This document shows, one piece after another, positions 42,573 to 51,977 of a DNA stretch of 64,000 nt; the first letter of the stretch is position 1; each line of letters opens with the position of its first letter. The notes under the pieces were generated by a model, which made no database searches, had not been told where the DNA came from, and saw only the letters and a list, made by a program, of their open reading frames with translations. Source of the DNA: Roseobacter sp. SK209-2-6 (GTDB lineage Bacteria; Pseudomonadota; Alphaproteobacteria; Rhodobacterales; Rhodobacteraceae); assembly GCF_000169455.1 (NCBI RefSeq), contig NZ_AAYC01000013.1:95162-159161 (forward strand), in the 5' to 3' direction. A program made the translations under genes and the position numbers.

Positions 42573-43433
42573 TTACCGGTTGCGCTTTGGGAGTTCCTCA
42601 TTGTTGGTCCAGTCAAAGGTGCCTGCGTCACGCTCTTGAACCGCCTGTTTCCAACCCACAGCTTCTGAACGGTGCTTAAAGTTCATCCCTTCGGGAGAAT
42701 GCCGCGTGATCCCATCAAAGATCGTCGCCAGGCGCTGTGTCTGCATCATTCCGGTTTGCTCAATGGCCTGATTGATCACCATTTTCTGCATCGCCAGTTG
42801 ATTGATCGGGACTGTCGCCATGCGCGCGGCCATTTCCTCAACCGCATCTTCCAACTGCTCCTCTGGCACCGCCTTTAGCACCAGCCCCATGTCAGCGGCC
42901 TCCCGGCCAGTGATCTTATCGCCGGTAAAGAGCATCCGTTTTGCCCGCTCGGCCCCCAGCCGATAGACCCACATCGCGGTTGTTGGGCAACCCCAAACCC
43001 GTGCGGGCATGTAGCCGATCTGCGCCTCTTCGGCCATGATGGTCATATCCGCACAAAGTGCGATATCGGACCCGCCGGCAACAGCAAAGCCATGAACTTT
43101 GCAGACAACCGGTTTGAACGCCCGCCAGAGAGACATGAAATGCTGCGTGTTCTCCCACATGAAGCGGTAGTCTTTGATCGGATCCCAGGGCATTTCCTGA
43201 GTGGCCTCCCCGTTGCCGTTTCCTTCGGCATAGAAGGTCAGATCATAGCCCGCGCAAAAGGCCTCCCCCGCGCCGGAAAGAACCATGACGTGAACGCCAG
43301 GATCCGCATCCGCCTCTGCCACCGCGGCGGCCAACTGACGCGGCAACGTATCATTGATGGCATTCATGACCTCTGGCCGGTTCAGGATGATCCTGCCTAT
43401 GCGGCCTGTTTTCTCAAAGATGACATCTTGCAT
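42573..43433 (-). CDS. Enoyl-CoA hydratase/isomerase (crotonase) family
   Basis: A 286-residue crotonase-fold enzyme. The two oxyanion-hole segments are GAGEAFCAGYDLTFY (about residue 53) and VAGGSDIALCADM (about 120). The usual catalytic glutamates of hydratases are not clearly in place after ARVWGCPTTAMWVY, so hydratase, lyase or isomerase activity cannot be told. The ATG at 43433 (MQDVIFEKTG) is the family start; upstream open codons are not conserved. It lies next to pobA in the same direction but 179 bases away, so a link to aromatic acid catabolism is weak. Confidence 0.85.
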   Translation of the reverse strand: MQDVIFEKTGRIGRIILNRPEVMNAINDTLPRQLAAAVAEADADPGVHVMVLSGAGEAFCAGYDLTFYAEGNGNGEATQEMPWDPIKDYRFMWENTQHFMSLWRAFKPVVCKVHGFAVAGGSDIALCADMTIMAEEAQIGYMPARVWGCPTTAMWVYRLGAERAKRMLFTGDKITGREAADMGLVLKAVPEEQLEDAVEEMAARMATVPINQLAMQKMVINQAIEQTGMMQTQRLATIFDGITRHSPEGMNFKHRSEAVGWKQAVQERDAGTFDWTNNEELPKRNR

Positions 43434-43612
43434 ATGGGGTCCTGTCTCTAGTTTGGCGATCCCGGGGCTGGCACGGATCGGGCGCTGGCCTGGATGTTTC
43501 GCCCAAACTAGAGAACCATGGCCACCCTGCTCCGCCAAGCCCCACCGACGCAGCGTCAAATGGGCCTGAGACATCTCAGAACAGTGGGTTTTCAGCCTGC
43601 CGGTGCTGATCT

Positions 43613-44833
<1,221 letters not shown>

Positions 44834-44912
44834 CTAATTTCGGACTACAATATGCACCGTTCAACAGCCATTGCGAATGGACCCAGCGCGCAGCATCTTG
44901 TACAATTCAAAC

Positions 44913-45785
44913 ATGAATTCCAGTTCCCGCATCCACAACTACAACCTCTTTGGTGAAACCGCCGAGCTGGCGGATGTGCTGCATGTTGAAACCATCAGGG
45001 CCCGTTCGGAACTGCATGACTGGCAGCTGAAGCCCCATCGGCATGCGGGCCTGCATCAACTGCTGTTTCTCACCCATGGCGGCGGAACTGCGGAATTCGA
45101 CGGCATCAGCTATCCCCTGCAAGAGCCCTGTCTAGCGAATATCCCACGCCGAGTGGTCCACGGGTATCAATTCCGGCCGGGCAGCAATGGCTGGGTTGTG
45201 ACCCTCACCTGCGAGCTGCTGGATCACTGCCTGCAAGAGGGAGAGGGCGTACGCAGCCCCTTGGAGACCGCCGGTGTGGTCCCTCTCCACCCCGCGATGC
45301 TAGAGCTCGCACGGAGCCTTTTTGAGGAGTATCACCGCCAGGACTTTGCCCGGGCCCAGGTTTTGCGATCTCTTGCCGGGGCCTTGTCCGGCCTGACCGC
45401 GCGCGCCATGCAGGAAGCTGCGGATGCGGAGCAATCCAGTTCCACCAATCCACTCTTTGCGCATTTCGAACAGCAGGTGGAGCGGGATTTCCGCAGCCGC
45501 AAACCCCTGTCGGACTACGCCAGGGATCTGGCCATTTCGCCAACTCACCTGAACCGGGTTGTGCGTCAGGCCACAGGCCAACCCGCCTCTACTTTGATTA
45601 ATGAGCGCATGCTCCGTGAGGCGCGCCGTCTATTGATCTATACAAACCTGACAGCAGCCCAAATTGCCTATGAGCTGGGCTTTTCCGATCCCGCCCATTT
45701 TAGCAGGGTCTTTGCCAAAGGCAGCGGGGTCGCCCCTGTCAAGTTTCGTCAGCGTCAGTCAAAGGAAGGCCGTGGCGATCCGTAA
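44913..45785 (+). CDS. pobR: AraC-family regulator of pobA (PobR)
   Basis: A 290-residue regulator with an N-terminal cupin-like sensing domain (WQLKPHRHAGLHQLLFLTHGGG near residue 38, read in pieces) and a C-terminal double helix-turn-helix (KPLSDYARDLAISPTHLNRVV and LTAAQIAYELGFSDPAHFSRVF). Its divergence from pobA fits the known AraC-type PobR, an activator that responds to 4-hydroxybenzoate. The ATG at 44913 lacks a clear ribosome site; an ATG at 44877 is the alternative. Confidence 0.88.
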   Translation: MNSSSRIHNYNLFGETAELADVLHVETIRARSELHDWQLKPHRHAGLHQLLFLTHGGGTAEFDGISYPLQEPCLANIPRRVVHGYQFRPGSNGWVVTLTCELLDHCLQEGEGVRSPLETAGVVPLHPAMLELARSLFEEYHRQDFARAQVLRSLAGALSGLTARAMQEAADAEQSSSTNPLFAHFEQQVERDFRSRKPLSDYARDLAISPTHLNRVVRQATGQPASTLINERMLREARRLLIYTNLTAAQIAYELGFSDPAHFSRVFAKGSGVAPVKFRQRQSKEGRGDP

Positions 45786-45788
45786 CGA

Positions 45789-45807
45789 CCCTCCCCATCT
45801 GGGAGGG
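45789..45807. terminator. Hairpin between convergent pobR and tetR-type genes
   Basis: CCCTCCC (45789-45795) pairs perfectly with GGGAGGG (45801-45807) around CATCT, filling the 22-base gap between two convergent stops. Confidence 0.55.
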
Positions 45808-46437
45808 CTAGGCTTGCTGACTGTCCGGCATCAAACCCTGCATCATCAGCGAGAGGTATTGCTCTGCGATTTCCTCTTGCGGAACCGGGGAGGCGACCCT
45901 GTTCCAATGCGGGATCCAGTTCAAGGCTCCAAAAATGGCAGCGGTGACCAGCCGTGGATCACAGGGGCGCAAAACACCCTCTTCAATCCCCTGAGCAATC
46001 AGCGCACGCAGCTGATGATCCACCCGCCCCTTGCTCTCACGCAACTCGGCTTGACGTTCCGGCGAGAGACTGTGCTCTCGTACCATGGCGATGGTCGCCC
46101 CTAAATCTCCGGAAACCCAAGCACAATACCCGCGTATCAACAGCTGAACTCGGTCGAGCACCGGCAGGGTCTCATCCTGGGCTTGTTGCATGGTTTCGCC
46201 TAAAAACTCCAACCCCAGCTGGTGACAACCAAAGAGGATGTCCTCCTTGCTGTCGACATAGTAGTAGATGGTGCGTTTTGTGATGCTGAGCGCCGCCGCG
46301 ATTTCCTCAAGCGAGGTCTGCTCATAGCCCTGATCATTGAACAGCCGCGCGCCGGCCTCCAGCACGGCACGGCGTTTTGCCGCGCGCTGGTTCGGCGGCT
46401 GATCACCGCTGCCCTGCCCCCAACCCTGCTTGCTCAT
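45808..46437 (-). CDS. TetR-family regulator next to acyl-CoA operon
   Basis: A 209-residue repressor. The DNA-binding domain shows the TetR pattern: AVLEAGARLFNDQGYEQTSLEEIAAALSITKRTIYYYVDSKEDIL (from about residue 24, read in pieces). The ligand domain is typical of the class that senses acyl-CoA or aromatic-CoA. It is divergent from the thiolase-led operon with 156 bases between, which contain an inverted pair AATTACACTC/GAGTGTAATT. I infer that it controls this operon. The start MSKQGWGQ at 46437 was chosen. Confidence 0.88.
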   Translation of the reverse strand: MSKQGWGQGSGDQPPNQRAAKRRAVLEAGARLFNDQGYEQTSLEEIAAALSITKRTIYYYVDSKEDILFGCHQLGLEFLGETMQQAQDETLPVLDRVQLLIRGYCAWVSGDLGATIAMVREHSLSPERQAELRESKGRVDHQLRALIAQGIEEGVLRPCDPRLVTAAIFGALNWIPHWNRVASPVPQEEIAEQYLSLMMQGLMPDSQQA

Positions 46438-46497
46438 CTGCCTTGACCCCTGCTGCATTCGGGCGCTGAGACTGGACCGTTCTCAGTGACGTCCGGT

Positions 46498-46570
46498 AAT
46501 TACACTCATGAGTTACATCATTCTTGACGCAAAGCCCAGCCCCCGGCGAAGGTAACCCAAGAGTGTAATT
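46498..46570. promoter_or_regulatory. Inverted sites in the TetR/thiolase spacer
   Basis: AATTACACTC (46498-46507) recurs inverted as GAGTGTAATT (46561-46570). The first overlaps the palindrome ACTCATGAGT (46504-46513). TTGACG at 46524-46529, a possible -35, lies between. This fits a repressor bound on both sides of a promoter for the acyl-CoA operon. Confidence 0.55.
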
Positions 46571-46593
46571 TGCGTTCCATTGGGGAGTGAACA

Positions 46594-47778
46594 ATGACAG
46601 GAAATGCAAGGGTCGCAGGCGTCGGCATGACCAAATTCGCCAAACCGGGCCAAAATGCTCCCTATACGGAAATGGGGGCGTCGGCGGTGCGCGCAGCATT
46701 GGAGGATGCGGGTCTCCCTTATGACGCGGTGCAACAGGCCTATGCCGGCTATGTCTATGGCGACAGCACCTGCGGGCAAGCTGCCCTCTATCCGGTTGGC
46801 ATGACAGGCATCCCGGTGATCAATGTGAACAACAATTGCTCCACCGGCTCAACCGCCCTGTTCATGGCCCGCCAGGCGGTGCAGTCCGGCGCGGTGGATG
46901 TGGCGCTCGCCCTGGGCTTTGAGCACATGCAACCCGGGGCGCTAACGTCGCACTGGGATGACCGCCCCAGCCCCTTTGCCGCCTTTGATGCGGAAACCGA
47001 CGATCTGGTTGGACATCCGGAAATCCCGCTGGCGCTGCGTTATTTCGGTGGTGCGGGCAAAGCTCATATGGAGAAACACGGTTCCTCGATGCAGGATCTG
47101 GCCCGCATTCGCGCCAAGGCCAGCCGTCATGCGGTGAACAACCCGCTGGCGCTGTTCCGTCAGGAGGTCACCCCCCAGGATGTGCTCGACAGTCCCACGA
47201 TCTGGGAGGGCGTGATGACCCGGTTGATGGCCTGCCCGCCCACCTGTGGCGCGGCCGCAGCCATTCTCGTCAGTGAAGCCTATGCTCAAAAACACGGCCT
47301 CAGCCAGGCGGTGAAAATCAAAGGTCAGGCGATGACCACCGATTACGCCTCCACCTTTGAGGCGCATGACATGATGCAGGTGGTTGGCTACGATATGACT
47401 GCCGCAGCCACCAAACAGGTGCAGGAGCAGACCGGCATTGGCATCGAGGATGTCGATGTGGTCGAGCTGCACGACTGTTTTGCCCATAACGAGATGATCA
47501 CCTACGAGGGGCTGGGACTCTGCCCCGAGGGGGGGGCCAGCCAGTTCATTGCCGATGGTGCCAATACCTATGGCGGCAAGTTTGTGACCAACCCCTCGGG
47601 CGGGCTGTTGTCAAAGGGGCACCCACTGGGCGCCACCGGTCTGGCACAGTGTTACGAGCTGACGCGGCAATTGCGCGGCACCGCAGGCGCCACCCAGGTC
47701 GAAGGCGCGCGCACGGCACTTCAGCACAATCTTGGCCTGGGCGGCGCCTGCGTGGTCACGCTCTATCAAGCGGCCTGA
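46594..47778 (+). CDS. SCPx-type thiolase
   Basis: A 394-residue thiolase-fold enzyme most like the thiolase part of sterol carrier protein X. The nucleophile is Cys82 in VNNNCSTGSTALF, followed by the HDCFAHNE motif (293-300) and GHPLGATGLAQC (342-353), the SCPx version of the C-terminal active-site loop. SCPx thiolases cleave 2-methyl-branched 3-ketoacyl-CoA, giving propionyl-CoA; some bacterial relatives act as retro-aldolases with a DUF35 partner, which is absent here. It leads a six-gene operon. Confidence 0.88.
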   Translation: MTGNARVAGVGMTKFAKPGQNAPYTEMGASAVRAALEDAGLPYDAVQQAYAGYVYGDSTCGQAALYPVGMTGIPVINVNNNCSTGSTALFMARQAVQSGAVDVALALGFEHMQPGALTSHWDDRPSPFAAFDAETDDLVGHPEIPLALRYFGGAGKAHMEKHGSSMQDLARIRAKASRHAVNNPLALFRQEVTPQDVLDSPTIWEGVMTRLMACPPTCGAAAAILVSEAYAQKHGLSQAVKIKGQAMTTDYASTFEAHDMMQVVGYDMTAAATKQVQEQTGIGIEDVDVVELHDCFAHNEMITYEGLGLCPEGGASQFIADGANTYGGKFVTNPSGGLLSKGHPLGATGLAQCYELTRQLRGTAGATQVEGARTALQHNLGLGGACVVTLYQAA

Positions 47779-47789
47779 GGGAGAGCGCG

Positions 47790-48233
47790 ATGATTGACCG
47801 CACATTCATCGGGCGGAGCTTTGCCCCCCTAACCGTTGCTGTGGAGGCAGGCCGACTGCGCGCCTTTGCCAGCGCCACCAATCAGCGCGACCCGATCTAC
47901 CGGGATCGCATAGCGGCACAGGCGGCGGGCTATCGCGACATCCCCGCGCCGCTGACATTTCTGTTCACGCTCGATCTGGAACGGGAGGATCCGTTCTATT
48001 TCATCAATGAGATGAAGATCGAGCTGGCTCGTGTATTGCATGGGGAACAGGCATTCACCTATGGCGCGCCGATCTGCGCCGGGGATGAGGTGACACTGAC
48101 CAGCACCGTCGAGGATATCTTTGATAAAAAAGGCGGCGCGCTGGAGTTTGTCACCCTCAAGACGCATGCAACCAACCAATTGGGTAAGGATCTGGGCACC
48201 ATGACCCGCAGCATCGTGGTGAGGAACGCATGA
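47790..48233 (+). CDS. MaoC-like N-terminal-domain (FAS1-type) hot-dog protein
   Basis: A 147-residue single hot-dog domain with the FAS1 dehydratase-like N-terminal pattern (FAPLTVAVEAGRLRAFASATNQRDPIYRD, APLTFLFTL, ALEFVTLKTHATNQLG; read in pieces). It lacks the catalytic Asp/His motif, as do the non-catalytic halves of MaoC heterodimers such as HadA in mycobacteria. GAGGGAGAGCGCG precedes the ATG at 47790. Its stop overlaps the next gene, whose protein has the catalytic motif, so a heterodimeric hydratase is likely. Confidence 0.85.
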   Translation: MIDRTFIGRSFAPLTVAVEAGRLRAFASATNQRDPIYRDRIAAQAAGYRDIPAPLTFLFTLDLEREDPFYFINEMKIELARVLHGEQAFTYGAPICAGDEVTLTSTVEDIFDKKGGALEFVTLKTHATNQLGKDLGTMTRSIVVRNA

Positions 48234-48643
48234 TGAGCGACGTGACTTTTGACAGTATCGAAGTGGGCGACAGCCTGCCCGCGCTCACCCAGCGCGAGAT
48301 CAGCCGCACCACGCTGGCGCTTTTTGCCGGAGCCTCGGGCGACCACAATCCGATCCATATCGACATTGATTTTGCCAAAGCCGCAGGCATGCCGGATGTC
48401 TTTGCCCATGGCATGTTGAACATGACTTATCTGGGCCATCTGCTGACCGCCTGGGTGCCGCAAAGCGCCGTGCGCGAATTCTCCACCCGTTTTGTCGCCA
48501 TCACCCAGATCCATGCGGAGGTGACCTGCACTGGTCGCGTGGTGGAGAAACGCGAAGGAAATCTGGTGGCGCTGGAAATTGAGGCCACCGATCAGAATGG
48601 AGAGGTGAAACTGGCAGGCAAGGCGCTGGTCGAGCTGCCTTAG
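48230..48643 (+). CDS. MaoC-type (R)-specific enoyl-CoA hydratase subunit
   Basis: A 137-residue hot-dog protein with the hydratase 2 motif GASGDHNPIHIDIDFAKAAG; Asp38 and His43 are the catalytic pair of (R)-specific hydratases, and DVFAHGMLNM follows as usual. It would hydrate trans-2-enoyl-CoA to (3R)-hydroxyacyl-CoA, the stereochemistry of peroxisomal MFE-2. The ATG overlaps the previous stop by 4 bases. A GC-rich intergenic repeat lies after the stop. Confidence 0.9.
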   Translation: MMSDVTFDSIEVGDSLPALTQREISRTTLALFAGASGDHNPIHIDIDFAKAAGMPDVFAHGMLNMTYLGHLLTAWVPQSAVREFSTRFVAITQIHAEVTCTGRVVEKREGNLVALEIEATDQNGEVKLAGKALVELP

Positions 48644-48674
48644 CGACAAAAGCAGCCCGTCCGCGGGCGGAAGC

Positions 48675-48713
48675 AAAGTGCCCTTCCCTGGGGGGGTCGG
48701 GCGCTGCCCGGCC
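48675..48713 (+). repeat. GC-rich intergenic repeat, copy 1
   Basis: About 39 bases reading AAAGTGCCC...GGGTCGGGCGC...CCCGGCC, nearly identical to 49618-49657. It lies between the hydratase and SDR genes of one operon. Confidence 0.65.
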
Positions 48714-48759
48714 AAGGCCCGGGTGGACCTTCAACTGAGAACAAACTGGAACGCAAACC

Positions 48760-49584
48760 ATGACAAAACTCGCAGGCAAGACCGCCTATATCACCGGTGC
48801 CGGGCGCGGCATTGGCCGCTCCATTGCGCTGAAACTGGCCGGTGATGGCGCCAATGTGGTGCTCAACGATCTGGATGTGGAGCCCGCACAGGCCGTTGTG
48901 GGAGAAATCGAGGCCATGGGCGGCAAAGCTCTGGCCATTCCCGGCTCCGTCACCGCGCCCGGCTTTGCCAATGATTTCATCCAGGCGGGCATCGACAAAT
49001 TCGGTGGCGTGGACATCATCGTCAACAATGCCGGCTACACTTGGGACAGCTTCATCAGCAAGATGACCGACCAGCAGTTTGACGCCATGATCGACGTGCA
49101 TCTGAAGGCGCCGTTCCAGATTCTGCGCGCAGCGGCGCCTTTCATTGCTGAGCAAGCGGCCGTTGAGGCCGCAGAAGGGCGGGAGGTCTTCCGCAAGGTG
49201 GTGAATATCTCGTCTATTGCTGGCACCGGCGGCAACGCGGGCCAGGCGAATTACTCCTCGGCCAAGGCGGGGATTGTTGGCATGACCAAGACCATGGCCA
49301 AGGAATGGGGCCGCTACAAGGTCAACGTCAACGCTGTGGCCTTTGGCATGATCTCCACCCGCCTGACCGAAGCGACTGATGAGAAGAAAGCCATCGAGGT
49401 CGAGGGCAATACCATCGGTATCGGCATTCCGAAAAAGGTGGTCAAAGGCTTTGAGATGATGATCCCCATTGGCCGTGCCGGCACACCCGAGGAAGCTGCA
49501 GGCGGTGTCTATCTATTCTGCATCCCCGAAAGCAATTACGTTTCCGGCCAGACCCTTATCGTTGGCGGTGGCTTGACCGCGTAA
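48760..49584 (+). CDS. SDR 3-hydroxyacyl-CoA dehydrogenase-like (FabG-like)
   Basis: A 274-residue short-chain dehydrogenase with all motifs: TGAGRGIG (12-19), NNAG (89-92), Ser151/152 and Tyr165-x3-Lys169 in ANYSSAKAG, and a VSGQTLIVGGG end. Together with the (R)-hydratase next door it could oxidise (3R)-hydroxyacyl-CoA, as the SDR domain of MFE-2 does. A longer insert (AVEAAEGREVF, about 134-144) and IGIPKKVVKG near the C-terminus distinguish it from FabG. The spacers on both sides carry the repeat. Confidence 0.88.
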   Translation: MTKLAGKTAYITGAGRGIGRSIALKLAGDGANVVLNDLDVEPAQAVVGEIEAMGGKALAIPGSVTAPGFANDFIQAGIDKFGGVDIIVNNAGYTWDSFISKMTDQQFDAMIDVHLKAPFQILRAAAPFIAEQAAVEAAEGREVFRKVVNISSIAGTGGNAGQANYSSAKAGIVGMTKTMAKEWGRYKVNVNAVAFGMISTRLTEATDEKKAIEVEGNTIGIGIPKKVVKGFEMMIPIGRAGTPEEAAGGVYLFCIPESNYVSGQTLIVGGGLTA

Positions 49585-49595
49585 AGGAAAGGACC

Positions 49596-49657
49596 GCGCC
49601 CGACCCTGGGTGGGTGCAAAGCGCCCTCCCGCGGGGAGGGTCGGGCGCAGTCCGGCC
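49596..49657 (+). repeat. GC-rich intergenic repeat, copy 2, in a long stem
   Basis: Bases 49618-49657 match copy 1 at 48675-48713. Here the repeat is part of a longer structure: GCGCCCGACCCT (49596-49607) pairs perfectly over 12 bp with AGGGTCGGGCGC (49637-49648), with a smaller GGGTGC/GCGCCC stem inside. Confidence 0.65.
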
Positions 49658-49698
49658 TATCGACCGGACCAGACATCAATTTTCCCAGGGAGTTCGCA

Positions 49699-50790
49699 AT
49701 GCTCAAAGGCATCCGCATCATCGAAGTAGAGGGCCTTGGCCCCGGCCCCTTTGCCGCCATGTGGCTGGCCGATATGGGCGCCGATGTGATCTGTGTGCAC
49801 CGCAAAGGCGGCGGCGTCACGCCGGGCATGCCCGAACGATCGCTGCTGGATCGCGGCAAACGCTCGATCGCTCTGGACCTGAAGGATCCTGATGACATCA
49901 AAACCTTCCTTGCGCTGGTCGCCACTGCGGACGGGCTGATCGAGGGCTTTCGCCCCGGCGTGATGGAACGCCTTGGGATCGGCCCCGAGCAGTGCCAGGC
50001 AGTGAACCCGGCTCTGGTCTTTGGCCGCATGACCGGCTGGGGACAGGATAGCGCCCTGTCACAAAGCGCAGGCCATGACCTGAACTATATCTCCATGTCC
50101 GGCGCACTTTGGTATGCCTCCAGCCCCGGCGACGCACCGCTGACACCCGCCACTCTGGTGGGCGATATCGGCGGGGGCGCCATGTATCTGGTAGCGGGCA
50201 TTCTGGCGGGCCTCTTGCGCGCCAAGACCAGCGGTGAGGGCACCGTGGTTGACGCCGCCATCTATGACGGCTCAGCTCATATGATGAATCTCTTGATGAG
50301 CATCCGCCAGGCGGGAGGTTTTGAAGATGCACGGGGCCAAAACCTGCTGGATGGCCCCCATTGGAGCCGCTCTTATGCCTGCGCCGATGGCGACTATATG
50401 ACCGTGCAATGCCTGGAGCCCAAATTCTACACATTGTTCCTGACTCTGATGGATCTGGACCAGGACCCGGAATTCAAACGCCAATTCGACAAAAGCCTCT
50501 GGCCTGCTCTTACAGGTCGGCTCGCCGGGATCTTTGCCAGCAAGCCCCGCGACCACTGGGCCGCATTGTTCGCAGGAACTGACGCCTGCGTTGCCCCGGT
50601 GCTGAGCCCAAGCGAAGCCCAGCGACACCCGATGAACGCACGCGCCACCTGGATCGAAGCCGAAGGCGTGCTGCAGGCAGCCCCTGCGCCACGGTTTTCG
50701 AGTGCAACCGGCTGGCAACCGACCCAGAGCCCCGACCGCGGGCAGCACACATCTGAAATTCTGGCCGAACTCGGCCTTTGCAAGGACTGA
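49699..50790 (+). CDS. CaiB/BaiF family, alpha-methylacyl-CoA racemase-like
   Basis: A 363-residue family III CoA-transferase-fold protein. It aligns by eye with alpha-methylacyl-CoA racemase along its length: AGHDLNYISMSG, VGDIGGGAMYLVAG, RGQNLLDG, CLEPKFY and GTDACVAPVLSP. The catalytic residues fall at His126, Asp156 and Glu240, the first two with the same numbers as in Mycobacterium tuberculosis MCR. It should interconvert (2R)- and (2S)-methylacyl-CoA; a CoA transferase role is less likely. It is preceded by CCCAGGGAG and followed 4 bases later by the dehydrogenase. Confidence 0.85.
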   Translation: MLKGIRIIEVEGLGPGPFAAMWLADMGADVICVHRKGGGVTPGMPERSLLDRGKRSIALDLKDPDDIKTFLALVATADGLIEGFRPGVMERLGIGPEQCQAVNPALVFGRMTGWGQDSALSQSAGHDLNYISMSGALWYASSPGDAPLTPATLVGDIGGGAMYLVAGILAGLLRAKTSGEGTVVDAAIYDGSAHMMNLLMSIRQAGGFEDARGQNLLDGPHWSRSYACADGDYMTVQCLEPKFYTLFLTLMDLDQDPEFKRQFDKSLWPALTGRLAGIFASKPRDHWAALFAGTDACVAPVLSPSEAQRHPMNARATWIEAEGVLQAAPAPRFSSATGWQPTQSPDRGQHTSEILAELGLCKD

Positions 50791-50794
50791 TCCG

Positions 50795-51952
50795 ATGACC
50801 CAGCATATCTCTCCCTGGATGGATGACGAATTGATCATGCTGCAGGATTCCTTACGCGAATTCTTTGCCAAGGAAATGGTCCCGCATGAGGAGCGCTGGC
50901 AGAAGCAGGGCCATATCGACCGGGACTTCTGGAACAAGGCGGGCGAGATCGGCATTCTCTGCGCCTCGGTGCCAGAAGAATATGGCGGCATGGGTGGCGA
51001 TTTTCGCCATGAGGCGGTGATCGCCACCGAACAGTTCCGCGCCGCCGGCTTTTCCGGTTTTGGCAACTCGGTGCACAGCCAGATCTGCGCGGGATATATC
51101 CTCGACTATGGCTCGGAAGAGCAGAAAAAACGCTGGCTGCCCAAGATGGCCACCGGAGAGATGGTCTGCGCCATTGCCATGACGGAACCCGGCACCGGAT
51201 CGGATCTGCAAAACATCAAAACCACCGCACGGCTGGAGGGCAATGAATATGTCCTCAACGGCTCCAAGACCTTTATCACCAATGGTCAACAGGCCGGCCT
51301 GATCATCGTGGTGGCCAAGACCGACCCCAGCCAGGGGGCCAAGGGGGTCTCTTTGATGATGGTGGAAACCGCCGAAGCCGAGGGCTTTGCCCGGGGGCGC
51401 AATCTGGAGAAACTCGGCCTCAAGAGTCAGGACACATCCGAGTTGTTTTTCGACAACGTACGCCTGCCACCGGAGAACCTCTTGGGCGGTGTCGAGGGCC
51501 AGGGCTTTTATCAGCTAATGAAATCACTGCCGCAGGAGCGCCTGGTGGTGGCTCTGGGCGGGGCAGCCGCCATGAACAAGGCGCTGGAAGAAACCGTCGC
51601 CTATACCTCGGAGCGCCGGGCCTTTGGCAAGCCGCTATTGGAGATGCAGAACACAAGGTTCAAACTGGCCGAAGTAAAAACCATCGCCCATATCGCGCGG
51701 GTGTTTCTGGATGATTGCGTCGCCAAACATCTGCGCGGTGAACTGGATGCAACCACCGCATCCATGGCGAAATGGTGGGTGACGCAGATGCAATGCGAAA
51801 CCATTGATGAATGCCTGCAACTCTTTGGCGGCTATGGCTATATGTCGGAATACCCCATCGCCAATATGTATGCTGATGCCCGCGTCCAGAAAATCTATGG
51901 TGGATCAAATGAAATTATGAAGGAGCTGATCGCGCGGAGTTTGACCAGTTAA
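50795..51952 (+). CDS. Acyl-CoA dehydrogenase, long-chain (LCAD) type
   Basis: A 385-residue flavoenzyme introducing the 2,3 double bond. FAD/substrate motif AIAMTEPGTGSDL begins near residue 126. The C-terminal motif is IYGGSNEIMKELI with Gly where short-chain enzymes have the catalytic Glu. As in mammalian LCAD, the base is then expected on helix G, and Glu248 in LPQERL is in that place. Last gene of the operon; the ATG at 50795 lies 4 bases after the racemase stop. Confidence 0.92.
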   Translation: MTQHISPWMDDELIMLQDSLREFFAKEMVPHEERWQKQGHIDRDFWNKAGEIGILCASVPEEYGGMGGDFRHEAVIATEQFRAAGFSGFGNSVHSQICAGYILDYGSEEQKKRWLPKMATGEMVCAIAMTEPGTGSDLQNIKTTARLEGNEYVLNGSKTFITNGQQAGLIIVVAKTDPSQGAKGVSLMMVETAEAEGFARGRNLEKLGLKSQDTSELFFDNVRLPPENLLGGVEGQGFYQLMKSLPQERLVVALGGAAAMNKALEETVAYTSERRAFGKPLLEMQNTRFKLAEVKTIAHIARVFLDDCVAKHLRGELDATTASMAKWWVTQMQCETIDECLQLFGGYGYMSEYPIANMYADARVQKIYGGSNEIMKELIARSLTS

Positions 51953-51977
51953 AGCGGAACGCGGAGCGTGAAAGGGC

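Noticed and set aside
46594..47778. Retro-aldolase (Ltp2-type) role of the SCPx-like protein
   Set aside because: Known Ltp2 aldolases need a DUF35 partner, and no such domain is encoded in the operon; thiolase cysteines are present.
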